Source: G965212005 sp965212005 (GTDB lineage Bacteria > Pseudomonadota > Gammaproteobacteria > Porifericomitales > Porifericomitaceae). From it: a stretch of 64,000 nucleotides of DNA. The notes beneath the pieces were generated by a model. It was not told the origin of the DNA and searched no databases. It saw nothing but the letters and a program-made list of their open reading frames with translations. The DNA lies in assembly GCA_965212005.1 (NCBI GenBank), contig OZ243038.1:1612001-1676000 (forward strand), in the 5' to 3' direction. Shown piece after piece: positions 1-8,744 of the stretch. How positions within the stretch are numbered: position 1 is the first letter of the stretch; each line of letters opens with the position of its first letter. The translations under genes and the position numbers were made by a program.

Positions 1-332
1 TTGCGCCGGCGGCCCCGCAGCCTGGCGCAGTAGAGCAGAAATTCGTTGACGCTGAGATCACCATAGAGTGGAGGTTGCTCGGGCAGAAAGCCGAGTTGAG
101 AGCGGGCCTGGCGCGGTTCCTCGGTCAGATCGAAACCGGCGATTTGGATGCTGCCCGCGGTCATTGCCATCGTGCCGCTTAGCATTTTCAACAGGGAACT
201 CTTTCCGGCGCCGTTCAGCCCCAGCAATACCAGCAACTGCTGTTGTTGCAGCTCGAAACTGATGTCGGACACCGCTTCGAATCGACCATAACGACGGGAT
301 AAATGTCCGGCACGGACCAAGGACTCGGTCAT
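1..332 (-). CDS. ABC transporter ATP-binding protein, N-terminal part
   Basis: About 110 residues are visible; the rest lies off the left edge. The protein opens MTESLVRAGHLSRRYG, and the Walker A motif GLNGAGKS follows near residue 40. A Q-loop-type segment (LGFLPEQPPLYGDLSV) comes next. The spacing and the 'LPEQPPLY' Q-loop are typical of ATPases that drive ABC-2-type exporters (GldA/NatA/CcmA-like), so a membrane permease partner is expected beyond the window. The signature and Walker B motifs are not in view, so the substrate cannot be said. The gene diverges from aroQ across a 407-bp gap. Confidence 0.85.
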   Translation of the reverse strand, partial: MTESLVRAGHLSRRYGRFEAVSDISFELQQQQLLVLLGLNGAGKSSLLKMLSGTMAMTAGSIQIAGFDLTEEPRQARSQLGFLPEQPPLYGDLSVNEFLLYCARLRGRRR

Positions 333-739
333 GGGCTCTTATTATCAAAGATCTTCGGCTTGGCGCAAGTGCGCGGTAAAACCGGTGCGGTGGCCACCAC
401 CAGAGAGCCCTGTTCTTTGCTCGGCGCTCTGGACAGCAGCCGCAGTGGTAATCCCGGCAGGGCGGTCCGGGTTTGTTTTGCCTGATCGCGCAGAATTCTG
501 CGCGGCATACGCCGGCACAGACGGCATCGGAGGGTGGCCCAGGGCGTTACGACGGACTCGGGGCCTCGGTGCGACCGTCCGCCAATCCCGCTTCCCTGCC
601 GGGCCGAGCCCCAGGAATTTGCCGCTCCGGCCCCGATCAACAGGGGGTGCGTCCGCTTTCTTTTGTCTCGAAAGGACGCTAAAATAGCCGAATGGTCGCG
701 GAATAGCGAAAAACTTTAATAAAGAGGGAGTGTAGTTCG
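333..739. other. intergenic region between divergent ABC ATPase and aroQ
   Basis: No convincing gene. Open frames here are GC-driven and overlap one another without family resemblance. The stretch must carry the divergent promoters. Just before aroQ there is an AT-rich segment and a purine-rich Shine-Dalgarno (gaggga) about 11 bases upstream of its ATG. Confidence 0.5.
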
Positions 740-1207
740 ATGGCCGGCGTCTTGGTGCTAAGCGGTCCCAACCTGAACCTGTTGGGCTCGCGCGAACCCG
801 AAATCTACGGCACGGAAACCTTGGAGCAGATCCATCACCGCCTGGGTGAATTGGCGGCTGGCTCAGGGTTGCGCCTGGAGTGTTTTCAAAGCAATGCCGA
901 GCATGAGTTGATAGAGCGTATCCACGGGGCGGCCCAGCAGGGCTGGGAGGCGGCGATTCTCAATCCCGGCGCATTCACCCATACCAGCATTGCACTGCGC
1001 GATGCTTTGCTGGGGACGGGATTGCCCTTCATTGAGGTGCATCTGTCCAATCCTTATGCCCGCGAACCGTTCCGGCGTCACTCGTACCTGTCCGACGTTG
1101 CCCGCGGCGTGATATATGGCCTGGGCGCGTACGGTTATGAGTTGGCCTTGATGGCTTTGCAGCGGGATCTGGCCAGTCATTCCCGTGTCGCAAAAGTGCA
1201 GCAGTGA
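740..1207 (+). CDS. aroQ: 3-dehydroquinate dehydratase, type II
   Basis: Converts 3-dehydroquinate to 3-dehydroshikimate in the cytoplasm, the third step of the shikimate pathway. At 155 residues it has normal type II length. Visible family motifs are GPNLNLLGSREPEIYG near the N-terminus (Arg18 and Tyr23 are the expected catalytic pair), NPGAFTHTS in the middle, the EVHLSN segment and the RRHSY motif. The ATG is preceded by a purine-rich ribosome binding site. An aroQ-accB-accC order is common in gammaproteobacteria, although here a 395-bp gap separates aroQ from accB. Confidence 0.97.
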   Translation: MAGVLVLSGPNLNLLGSREPEIYGTETLEQIHHRLGELAAGSGLRLECFQSNAEHELIERIHGAAQQGWEAAILNPGAFTHTSIALRDALLGTGLPFIEVHLSNPYAREPFRRHSYLSDVARGVIYGLGAYGYELALMALQRDLASHSRVAKVQQ

Positions 1208-1602
1208 ACCACAGGCTCTGTGCTGTCAGCGAACGGTAAAACAAAGGAATTATATCCTTGACTACCCATCCCCCCCATCCTGGACACCCTCACCGAGAGG
1301 CCTCCATGAACTCAAAGCCGACCATTCAGCATTCCGTCCACAAGCAAGCCGCCAAGATTGCCAAAGTCATTTTGAACACCCCGCCTGCTCAATTGAAACT
1401 CCGAAAGGCAGGCCGTGGGTAGTCAAGAATATAATTCCCTGAAACAAAGAGTCTGCTTCCCGTAGTACATGTGCCGGGTATGTTTTTGTTTGTAATGGGC
1501 GCTTGTTCCGCCTATAGGCGTGCGGTTGCATTTTGGCCGCAGCGTACAAAAATCATGCGCGGGCAGAGCATCCTTTTGAATTATACAAGGCCTTGATGGT
1601 AG
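1208..1602. other. intergenic region aroQ-accB
   Basis: Holds a possible 38-codon reading frame (1306-1422) and otherwise no recognisable gene. It presumably carries the accB promoter. The gap is larger than the usual aroQ-accB spacing. Confidence 0.4.
1306..1422 (+). CDS. possible small basic protein (38 aa)
   Basis: A short frame starts ATG AAC TCA and ends TAG, with a purine-rich gagagg six bases upstream. The product would be lysine-rich and basic (it ends LKLRKAGRG) and I do not recognise it. Support is only the start, the ribosome-site-like sequence and the compact frame. It may be chance or a remnant, since it sits in the widened gap between two conserved genes. Confidence 0.2.
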   Translation: MNSKPTIQHSVHKQAAKIAKVILNTPPAQLKLRKAGRG

Positions 1603-2064
1603 ATGGATATACGAAAGATTAAAAAATTGATCGAGCTTCTGGAAAGCTCTGCAGTTTCCGAGTTGGAAGTTCACGAAGGGGAGGAATGGGTGCGCATCAG
1701 CCGTCCCGATCCCGCCGGGACCGCCTCTGTCCCGGTCGTCAATTTACCTGCGGCCGCACCGCGATCTCCTGCGGACACAATGGTGCCGGCGCCCGGCACA
1801 GAGCCGGCGCCGGCAGAGTTGGGGCACCTGGTGAAGTCTCCCATGGTGGGAACTTTCTACGCCTCGCCGCAGCCCAAAGCCCGCCCGTACGTGGAGTTGG
1901 GGCAGCAGGTGAAGCCGGGAGAGGTGTTGTGCATTATTGAGGCGATGAAAGTGATCAATTACGTTGAGGCCACGATCAGCGGTTCGGTGCTGAAAATAAT
2001 GGTGGAGAATGGCGATCCAGTCGAATACGGACAAGCGCTGTTTGCCATCCAACTCAGCGAATGA
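1603..2064 (+). CDS. accB: biotin carboxyl carrier protein of acetyl-CoA carboxylase
   Basis: Carries the biotin of acetyl-CoA carboxylase between biotin carboxylase (AccC) and carboxyltransferase (AccAD) in fatty acid synthesis. At 153 residues it has the usual length. The N-terminal helix begins MDIRKIKKLIELLE. A Pro/Ala-rich linker spans about residues 40-75, and the biotinyl domain begins at KSPMVGTFY. The biotinylated lysine is K116 within EAMKVIN; most homologues have EAMKMMN, a conservative change. It is followed by accC after an unusually long 251-bp gap. Confidence 0.97.
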   Translation: MDIRKIKKLIELLESSAVSELEVHEGEEWVRISRPDPAGTASVPVVNLPAAAPRSPADTMVPAPGTEPAPAELGHLVKSPMVGTFYASPQPKARPYVELGQQVKPGEVLCIIEAMKVINYVEATISGSVLKIMVENGDPVEYGQALFAIQLSE

Positions 2065-2315
2065 AGGGGAATGCCGCCGTAGCGGTTAAAACCATTGCCC
2101 TGCCAATGTTTCTAACTAATCCATTGATCAGCAAACTGAAGGGCTTTCCCTGTCAATGGAGCATTGAGTCCATGCTGGCTGTTTGGTCTGTGCCGGGGTG
2201 CTCGCGGGATGTTGCTGTTTCTTGTGCCGCCGCCCGCCTGTTCCTGTTGCGGACCAGGGGGCTGAAGGTCGATCCATTGCCAGTGCCGTCTGGGTGACAG
2301 ACGCGGGCTGCTCTC

Positions 2316-3671
2316 GTGCCGGCCTTGTTTAACAAGATCGTAATCGCCAACCGGGGTGAAATTGCCCTGCGGGTTTTACGTGCCTGCAGGGAATTAGGCA
2401 TCAGTACCGTGGCAGTTTATTCCGAGGTGGACCGGGAGCAAAAGCACGTATTGCTTGCGGATGAGGCGGTCTGCATCGGACCACCGCAGCCTGCCGCAAG
2501 CTACTTGAATATTCCCGCCGTCATCAGTGTTGCCGAGGTGACGGACGCCGAAGCCATCCATCCCGGCTATGGATTCCTTTCGGAAAACGCCGACTTCGCC
2601 GAACAAGTGGAGAACAGCGGCTTTGTCTTCATTGGTCCGCACGCCGATACCCTGCGCCTGATGGGGGACAAGCTTGCCGCCATTGAGGCCATGGGCAAAC
2701 TCGGCCTGCCTTGCGTCCCGGGCTCCGGCGCTCCATTGCCGACCGGACAACCGGAAGAGTGCCTGAAGATTGCCCGCGGGATCGGTTATCCAGTCATGAT
2801 CAAAGCATCCGGTGGGGGCGGCGGGCGTGGCATGCGGGTCGTCCACAGCGAAGCGGCCCTGATGAACACCATCTCACTCACCGCGCGCGAGGCGCAAAAT
2901 GCTTTTGGCAGTGACGTGCTGTACCTGGAGAAATACATGGAGCGCCCCCGGCACGTTGAGATCCAAGTGCTGGCGGACAAACACCGCAACGTCGTCCATC
3001 TGGCGGATCGCGATTGTTCCATACAGCGGCGGCAGCAGAAACTGGTGGAGGAGGCGCCGGCTTCGGGGATCAGCGCCAAGGATCGCCAGCGCCTGGGGGC
3101 TCGTTGCATTGATATTTGTCGGGAGCTCGGCTATTTCGGTGCCGGCACTTTCGAGTTCCTGTACCAGGACGGGAAGTTTTTCTTCATTGAGATGAATGCC
3201 CGTATTCAGGTCGAGCACCCGGTTACCGAGATGATAGCCGGGGTGGACATTGTCAAAGAGCAGATTCGCATTGCCGCCGGGATGGAGCTGCGCATGCGTG
3301 CGCAGGATATGCACTTTCACGGCCACGCCATAGAATGCCGGATCAACGCCGAGCACCCATATAATTTCCAACCTTCTCCCGGCATAATAAAGCGCTATCA
3401 TCCACCCGGCGGGCCGGGGGTCCGTATGGACACGCATATCTACCAGGGCTACCGCGTGCCGCCGCACTACGATTCCCTGATTGGAAAGTTGATTGTGCAC
3501 GCCGAAACCCGCGAGTTGGCTCTTGCGCGGCTTTCGAATGCACTATCCGAGATCCTGATCGAGGGCATCGACACCAACCTCGACCTGCATCAGCGCCTGG
3601 TCAGCGATGCCGGATTCGCCGCTGGGCAAGTGGATATTCACTTCCTTGAACGCTGGCTTTCCCGGTCCTGA
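2316..3671 (+). CDS. accC: biotin carboxylase subunit of acetyl-CoA carboxylase
   Basis: ATP-grasp enzyme that carboxylates the biotin on AccB with bicarbonate and ATP. The N-terminal domain begins KIVIANRGEIALRVLRACRE. The glycine-rich ATP-binding loop (GGGGRGMR) is near residue 165 and the active-site segment MNARIQVEHPVTE near residue 290. At 451 residues it is essentially full length (449 in E. coli). The GTG at 2316 gives MPALFNK; a TTG at 2325 gives MFNKIVIANRG, which matches the family N-terminus better. No good Shine-Dalgarno decides between them. The usual downstream neighbour prmA is absent. Confidence 0.96.
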   Translation: MPALFNKIVIANRGEIALRVLRACRELGISTVAVYSEVDREQKHVLLADEAVCIGPPQPAASYLNIPAVISVAEVTDAEAIHPGYGFLSENADFAEQVENSGFVFIGPHADTLRLMGDKLAAIEAMGKLGLPCVPGSGAPLPTGQPEECLKIARGIGYPVMIKASGGGGGRGMRVVHSEAALMNTISLTAREAQNAFGSDVLYLEKYMERPRHVEIQVLADKHRNVVHLADRDCSIQRRQQKLVEEAPASGISAKDRQRLGARCIDICRELGYFGAGTFEFLYQDGKFFFIEMNARIQVEHPVTEMIAGVDIVKEQIRIAAGMELRMRAQDMHFHGHAIECRINAEHPYNFQPSPGIIKRYHPPGGPGVRMDTHIYQGYRVPPHYDSLIGKLIVHAETRELALARLSNALSEILIEGIDTNLDLHQRLVSDAGFAAGQVDIHFLERWLSRS

Positions 3672-3941
3672 TCCGCAAAGGATCCGGTAAGTATCCTCTG
3701 CCTGGTGGCGCGTCCTCGTGAATGCAGGGTTAATGCACGGACTGTACCGCCGCAGTATGCTGAGTCAGTGGCCTTCAGGGCTGTCGCGCGCCTGGCGCGG
3801 CAAGTGCAGCAGCGGGCCCGGTTGTTGCATAATGCGTCCGGGACGGCGGTTAGTAGGAGGCTTTGGCCAAGTGGATAATTCCTGCAGAGTGGGCACGAGG
3901 CATGGAATAGCTGCGCCCGCATCGGGCGCGGGCGCTTAAAA

Positions 3942-4724
3942 ATGTATACCCCTTGTCCGTCCTGCAAGCGAGTCTTTCCGCTGAAGGCGGAACACCTGTC
4001 CGTCGCAGAGGGAATGGTGCGTTGCGGTTTTTGCAATACCGCTTTTAATGCCCTGGAGAATCTCTACGATGAACCGCCACCGGTGCCCCCCGTGCTGACT
4101 GGCTCCGGTGAAGCCGGCGAGGAGGAGGCCATGGCCCAGGGGGAGGGGGCGGCACCGATCGAGGATTTGGAACCGGAACTGCCGCCCGTTGAGGTTCTGC
4201 TGCAGGAAGACTGGCACCACCGGTCGGTGCGCCCTTTCTGGAAATGGATATTGGGGCTGCTGATCGCGGCTTTACTGATACAGGCCGCATGGCACTTTCG
4301 ATCCGAATTGATTACGCGTTTCCCTGGTCTTGCCCCATGGGTTCATACGATCTGTACTCACCTTGACTGTCTGATGTTACGGCAAGGACGCCTTTCCGAC
4401 GTCGTCCTGCTGAATCGCGACGTGCGCACCCATCCCGTCTATCAGGATACCGTGCTGGTGAATGCCACGCTGCGTAATGAATCGCAGGTCGCCCTGCCCT
4501 ATCCTGTCATGCAGCTTCAACTTTACGACAACAGGCAAACCATTCTCGCCTACCGCGAGTTCGCTCCGGAAGAATACCTGGATCGGAACGCGTCGGTTTC
4601 CTGGGGGATGCTGCCTGGCGTGCCGGTTCACTTAGTGCTGGAATTAACCGGACCGGTAAAGGATGCGACCGGGTTTGAGTTCGGATTTGCCTATTTGCGC
4701 AGCAGGCCTTTCTTTGCCCGGTAA
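3942..4724 (+). CDS. zinc-ribbon DUF3426 membrane protein
   Basis: 260 residues. An N-terminal MJ0042-type zinc ribbon has two Cys pairs (CPSCKRVFP and CGFCNTAF), followed by an acidic Pro/Glu-rich linker. One membrane segment lies around residues 88-106 (WILGLLIAALLIQAAWH). A periplasmic DUF3426 domain contains the family's strand pattern (VNATLRNES, YPVMQLQLYDN). In many gammaproteobacteria this gene lies in the accC-prmA-DUF3426-dusB-fis stretch, so position supports the call; prmA and dusB are both missing here. A perfect 8-bp hairpin (3913-3935) ends seven bases before the ATG and no Shine-Dalgarno is visible. The function of the family is unknown. Confidence 0.85.
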   Translation: MYTPCPSCKRVFPLKAEHLSVAEGMVRCGFCNTAFNALENLYDEPPPVPPVLTGSGEAGEEEAMAQGEGAAPIEDLEPELPPVEVLLQEDWHHRSVRPFWKWILGLLIAALLIQAAWHFRSELITRFPGLAPWVHTICTHLDCLMLRQGRLSDVVLLNRDVRTHPVYQDTVLVNATLRNESQVALPYPVMQLQLYDNRQTILAYREFAPEEYLDRNASVSWGMLPGVPVHLVLELTGPVKDATGFEFGFAYLRSRPFFAR

Positions 4725-4935
4725 TAATGATATGATGCTGGCGGTGGATGCATTGGCTTGGCTCCCCGGTCGCCGGGAGTTGCCGCATGCCTGCAATGTC
4801 GCTGTTGATCGCTGGTTCACGGCGAGGCGCTTGCGGGGGGCGTGAAAATCATCCGCTAAATTGTAGTTGATGGCTTCTGGTACGGGGCCATGCGGGAATA
4901 AAAATAATTTCTCGAAACCTTGAAATTGTGAGGAA

Positions 4936-5235
4936 ATGGGCAAGTTCCCCCGGAAAAACGTCAGATCAGAGTGCGTTGCTGGACCCGGCAAGAAGAAGGC
5001 GTGCCTGAGTGAGCACGTGCGGTCAGCACTGGAGACTTATTTCGCGAATCTTGATGGGGATGCTCCGGAAGAGCTTTACCAGCTGGTACTGGCCCAGGTA
5101 GAGCGTCCGCTGCTGGAGGTGGTGCTGCATAACAGCGGAGGTAACCTGACCCGGGCATCGGGCATGCTGGGCATCAACCGGGTCACTCTGCGCAAGAGAA
5201 TGAAGAAATACGGACTGGCCCAGAGTGTCGGCTGA
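4936..5235 (+). CDS. fis: DNA-binding protein Fis
   Basis: Nucleoid-associated protein that bends DNA and activates rRNA and other growth-linked promoters. It has 99 residues, matching the family. The C-terminal helix-turn-helix reads NLTRASGMLGINRVTLRKRM and ends KKYGL, very close to E. coli Fis. The N-terminal part is more divergent (MGKFPRKNVRSE). In enterics dusB precedes fis in one operon. Here dusB is missing and 211 bases separate fis from the DUF3426 gene, so fis may have its own promoter. Confidence 0.93.
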   Translation: MGKFPRKNVRSECVAGPGKKKACLSEHVRSALETYFANLDGDAPEELYQLVLAQVERPLLEVVLHNSGGNLTRASGMLGINRVTLRKRMKKYGLAQSVG

Positions 5236-5527
5236 CTTGCCTTTCCATCCACTCGTTTATCCGCCTGTTATCGCCAGGCTTTCGCCATTGACAAACGAAA
5301 CGGGTTCCCTGCGCTGGATTCAAGCCGGCCGGGTTGTTGCGAGAGCCGTCCATTCAGCGCACAGAGGGTTGGGCCCATGCTGCCTGCGCGGAATGCGACA
5401 GCGCGTCCTTTCCAGTTTTTGCCCCTGACGGCGGGCCATAAGGTTCCCTGAATTGTGTTGACTGACGTGTGCCTGCCGGTCCGCGGACTGCTGCCATCCC
5501 GCACCGGTTCACGCCGACCGGCGGAAC

Positions 5528-7117
5528 ATGTCGGTTAAAGAAAACAACGGGGCAGCGGTGCCCATAAAAGTCCGCCGCGCCCTTATCAGCGTCTATGACA
5601 AGACCGGCATCGTGGAGTTTTGCCGTGGCTTGGCCGGGATGCAGATCGAACTGATTTCCACTGGCAGTACGGCCCGCCAGTTACGCAAGGGCGGGTTGCA
5701 GGTGCAGGAGGTTTCCGAGTACACCGGGTTTCCGGAGATCTTGGGCAATCGTGTTAAGACCCTGCATCCGCGTGTACACGGTGGGTTGCTGGCGCGGCGC
5801 GGGGTAGACGATGCTGAAATGCAAAAACACGGCATAGAGCGCATCGACCTGGTAGCGGTGAATTTCTATCCTTTCGAGCAGGTGGTCGAGAAGCCTGACT
5901 GCACGCTCCGCGACGCAGTGGAGCACATCGATATCGGCGGCCCCTGCATGGTGCGGGCGGCAGCCAAGAATCACCAGGCCGTGGCGGCGCTGGTGGAGCC
6001 GGGCGATTATGCGATGGTGCTGGAGCAATTGCGCCGCAGCGGCGGCTGCCTGGACGCGAAATTGTGCTTTCGCCTGGCGCAAAAGGCTTTTGCGCTGACG
6101 GCGCGTTACGATGGCGCAGTCTCCAATTTTCTGGGGGGTATGGAAGCGGATGGAGAGTCGCAGTCTTTTCCCCGCTTTTACACGATGCAGTTTTCCCGGC
6201 GGCGCGAGTTGCGTTACGGGGAGAACCCGCATCAAAAGGCAGCTCTTTACGGGCCTTCGGCCCCTGTGCCGGGTTCGATCGCTGATGCTTCCCTGCTGCA
6301 GGGCAAGCCGCTTTCGTACAACAATATGATGGACTTGGATATCGCCTGGCAGTGTGCCAGCAGTTTTACCGGGCCGGCCTGTACTATCGTCAAGCACCAC
6401 AATCCATGCGGAATTGCAATCGGTACGGACCTGCGGGTGGCGTACCGGCATGCCTACGCTACCGATCCGCGTTCCGCTTTTGGCGGGGTGATTGCGTTGA
6501 ACCGGCGCCTGGAGGCAGAGTTGGCCGCGCACGTGCTAGAGCAGCAGTTCGTCGAGGCCATCGTTGCGCCGTCGGTCAGCGAACCGGCCAGGGAGGCGCT
6601 GGCGGCGAAGGCAAGCGTGCGCGTTCTCGCCCTCGGTGAGCCTGGAGCGGATGCGCCGCAGTTGGACCTGCGGCGCATCCGCGGCGGTCTTTTGCTGCAG
6701 GATGAGGACTCCGGCGTAATGGGCGAGTCCCGGGTCGTCACCCGGCGGCGCCCCGATGATGAGGAAATGCCGGCGCTCTCGTTTGCCTGGCGCGCCGCCC
6801 GTTACGTTAAGTCCAACGCGATCGTGCTGGCGCGCGGCGGCTGCACACTGGGGATCGGCGCCGGGCAGATGAGCCGCATTGACAGTGTGCTGATAGCGCT
6901 GATGAAGGCTGAAGAGGCAGGCCTGGAGTTGAAGGACGCAGTCATGGCCTCCGATGCTTTCTTCCCTTTCCCGGACTCGATCGAGCGAGCTGCCGAGAAA
7001 GGGATCCGCGCCGTCATTCAGCCCGGCGGCTCAGTCGCTGATGAACAGGTGATCTCGGCGGCTGACCGGCACGGTATGGCCATGGTGTTTACCGGGGTGC
7101 GGCACTTTCGTCACTGA
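5528..7117 (+). CDS. purH: bifunctional AICAR transformylase / IMP cyclohydrolase
   Basis: Catalyses the last two steps of IMP synthesis: formylation of AICAR with 10-formyl-THF, then ring closure. At 529 residues it is full length. The N-terminal IMP cyclohydrolase (MGS-like) domain contains ALISVYDKTGIVEF, STGSTA and VKTLHPRVHGGLL. The transformylase part contains RYGENPHQKAALY, the catalytic KHHNPCG and PDSIERAAEKG. It is followed 12 bases later by purD, a standard purHD operon. Confidence 0.97.
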   Translation: MSVKENNGAAVPIKVRRALISVYDKTGIVEFCRGLAGMQIELISTGSTARQLRKGGLQVQEVSEYTGFPEILGNRVKTLHPRVHGGLLARRGVDDAEMQKHGIERIDLVAVNFYPFEQVVEKPDCTLRDAVEHIDIGGPCMVRAAAKNHQAVAALVEPGDYAMVLEQLRRSGGCLDAKLCFRLAQKAFALTARYDGAVSNFLGGMEADGESQSFPRFYTMQFSRRRELRYGENPHQKAALYGPSAPVPGSIADASLLQGKPLSYNNMMDLDIAWQCASSFTGPACTIVKHHNPCGIAIGTDLRVAYRHAYATDPRSAFGGVIALNRRLEAELAAHVLEQQFVEAIVAPSVSEPAREALAAKASVRVLALGEPGADAPQLDLRRIRGGLLLQDEDSGVMGESRVVTRRRPDDEEMPALSFAWRAARYVKSNAIVLARGGCTLGIGAGQMSRIDSVLIALMKAEEAGLELKDAVMASDAFFPFPDSIERAAEKGIRAVIQPGGSVADEQVISAADRHGMAMVFTGVRHFRH

Positions 7118-7129
7118 ATACGGTCCGTC

Positions 7130-8407
7130 GTGCGTGTTCTGATCATCGGCGGCGGCGGCAGGGAGCACGCCTTGGCCTGGTCTGCCGTGCGCTCGCCGCA
7201 GGTGCGGCAGGTGTGGGTCGCGCCGGGCAACGCGGGTACCGCGCAGGAGCCGGGGGTGGAAAACGTTGCCGTGGACGTACAGGATATGGCAGCGCTCGCG
7301 CGCTTTGCCGCCGACCGCCGCGTTGATTTAAGCATTGTCGGTCCGGAAGCGCCGTTGGTAGCCGGGATCACGGATCAATTTGCACGCCTGCATCTGCCTT
7401 GTTTCGGCCCGAGCCAGGCTGCCTCCCGGTTGGAGGGCTCCAAGTTTTTTACCCGTTCCCTGTGCGCGCGCCACAATATCCCGATGGCGGATGGCAAATC
7501 TTTCACTGAGGTGCCTGCCGCCCTCGACTATCTGCGGCGCTGCACGTTGCCGATCGTGATCAAGGCAGACGGTCTGGCCGCCGGCAAGGGCGTGGTGATC
7601 GCCGCAGCACGCGATCAAGCCTGCCAGGTGGCGACGGAGATGTTGTCCGGCCAACGCCATGGGGATGCCGGTCGCCGCATCATCATTGAGGAATACTTGC
7701 CGGGGGAAGAGTTGAGCTTCATCGCGCTCAGCGACGGCGAGAACCTGTTGCCGCTTGCCAGTGCCCGGGATCATAAAACCCGCGATGACAGGAACCGCGG
7801 CCCCAACACTGGCGGCATGGGCGCGTGTTCCCCTGCTCCCGACATGGACGCCGATTTACAGGACCGCATCATAACCCGGATCATGCAGCCGGCCGTGCGA
7901 GGCATGGCACAGGAGGGAATGATTTATCGCGGCTTCCTCTACGCAGGCCTGAAGATCCTGCCGGGTGCCGAGCTTCGGCTGCTGGAGTTCAATTGCCGCC
8001 TGGGAGATCCCGAAGCACAGCCCATCCTGTTGCGTTTGAACAGCGATCTTCCCGATTTGTGCCTGGCCGCGTTGCAAGGGTGCCTTTCGTCCTCTGAGAT
8101 TGTTTGGGACCGGCGGGCTGCGACTGGAATCGTGTTGGCCGCCGCGGGCTACCCCGGGAAGGCACGGGTAGGAGATCCGATCCAAGGTCTGGATCGGCCT
8201 CAGCCCGATGGCGTCAAAGTGTTCCATTCCGGCACCGCGGTCCGGCAGGACCAGGTCGTTTCCGCGGGCGGCCGCGTACTCTGCGTAACCGCCCTGGGAG
8301 CAGACTTGGCGCAGGCGCGTTCGGCGGCATACGACGCGGCTGCCTGTATCCGCTGGCCGGGAATGTTTTATCGTAAAGACATCGGGGCCCCCGCTACGCC
8401 GTCATAG
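7130..8407 (+). CDS. purD: phosphoribosylamine-glycine ligase
   Basis: ATP-grasp ligase that joins glycine to phosphoribosylamine to make GAR in purine synthesis. It has 425 residues. The N-terminus RVLIIGGGGREHALAW is diagnostic and starts at a GTG 12 bases after purH. Also visible are the ATP-binding stretch IKADGLAAGKGVV, the GPNTGGMGACSP loop and LEFNCRLGDPEAQ. It is almost certainly co-transcribed with purH. Confidence 0.97.
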   Translation: MRVLIIGGGGREHALAWSAVRSPQVRQVWVAPGNAGTAQEPGVENVAVDVQDMAALARFAADRRVDLSIVGPEAPLVAGITDQFARLHLPCFGPSQAASRLEGSKFFTRSLCARHNIPMADGKSFTEVPAALDYLRRCTLPIVIKADGLAAGKGVVIAAARDQACQVATEMLSGQRHGDAGRRIIIEEYLPGEELSFIALSDGENLLPLASARDHKTRDDRNRGPNTGGMGACSPAPDMDADLQDRIITRIMQPAVRGMAQEGMIYRGFLYAGLKILPGAELRLLEFNCRLGDPEAQPILLRLNSDLPDLCLAALQGCLSSSEIVWDRRAATGIVLAAAGYPGKARVGDPIQGLDRPQPDGVKVFHSGTAVRQDQVVSAGGRVLCVTALGADLAQARSAAYDAAACIRWPGMFYRKDIGAPATPS

Positions 8408-8428
8408 CGGCGACCGGGAACGGCAAGC

Positions 8429-8492
8429 CGGGCCGCCGGCACGGATGGGCTTGCCTTCTCCGGGCCGCCGGCACGGGTGGGCTTATCCTCGC
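8429..8492. repeat. two-copy 32-bp tandem repeat
   Basis: A GC-rich 32-base unit beginning gggccgccggcacgg is present twice in tandem, with a few differences, just downstream of purD. It is non-coding as far as can be seen. Its role is unknown; replication slippage is the simplest origin. Confidence 0.7.
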
Positions 8493-8603
8493 CGGGCAGG
8501 TGCCGGAAAAACGGACCAGGTTCCCGCGTGTTTCCCAGGGCCCGCTGGGGCGTCCCCGCCGGGGCGTCAGCGGACCGTTGTTCCGACCGGCTTCTGCACC
8601 TTG

Positions 8604-8744
8604 CAGTCACTTCAAGGCCGGTAGTTTTCCCGTATGGCAGGGCGCGGCTCCGGGGCGGGCACGTGGCTTTCTGCACCCAGTCACTTCAAGGCCGGTAGTT
8701 TTCCCGTATGGCAGGGCGCGGCTCCGGGGCGGGCACGTGGCTTT
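8604..8744. repeat. direct repeat duplicating the metZ 3' end
   Basis: A 67-base segment (8604-8670) recurs essentially unchanged at 8678-8744, a 74-base period. The second copy contains the last codons and stop of metZ (minus strand), so the first is a duplicate of the metZ tail placed downstream of the gene. The surrounding motif ctgcacc is also repeated with a 3-base indel, pointing to a slippage or tandem duplication event. Confidence 0.85.

Noticed and set aside
2061..2297. Open frame overlapping the accB stop (78 codons)
   Set aside because: No family resemblance, two hydrophobic and cysteine-rich patches of chance type, and no ribosome site apart from the accB end. Treated as part of the enlarged accB-accC spacer.
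3913..3935. Perfect GC hairpin before the DUF3426 gene as a terminator
   Set aside because: The T-run needed for termination is absent on the plus strand, and on the minus strand the T-run precedes the stem. Kept only as a possible translation-affecting hairpin.
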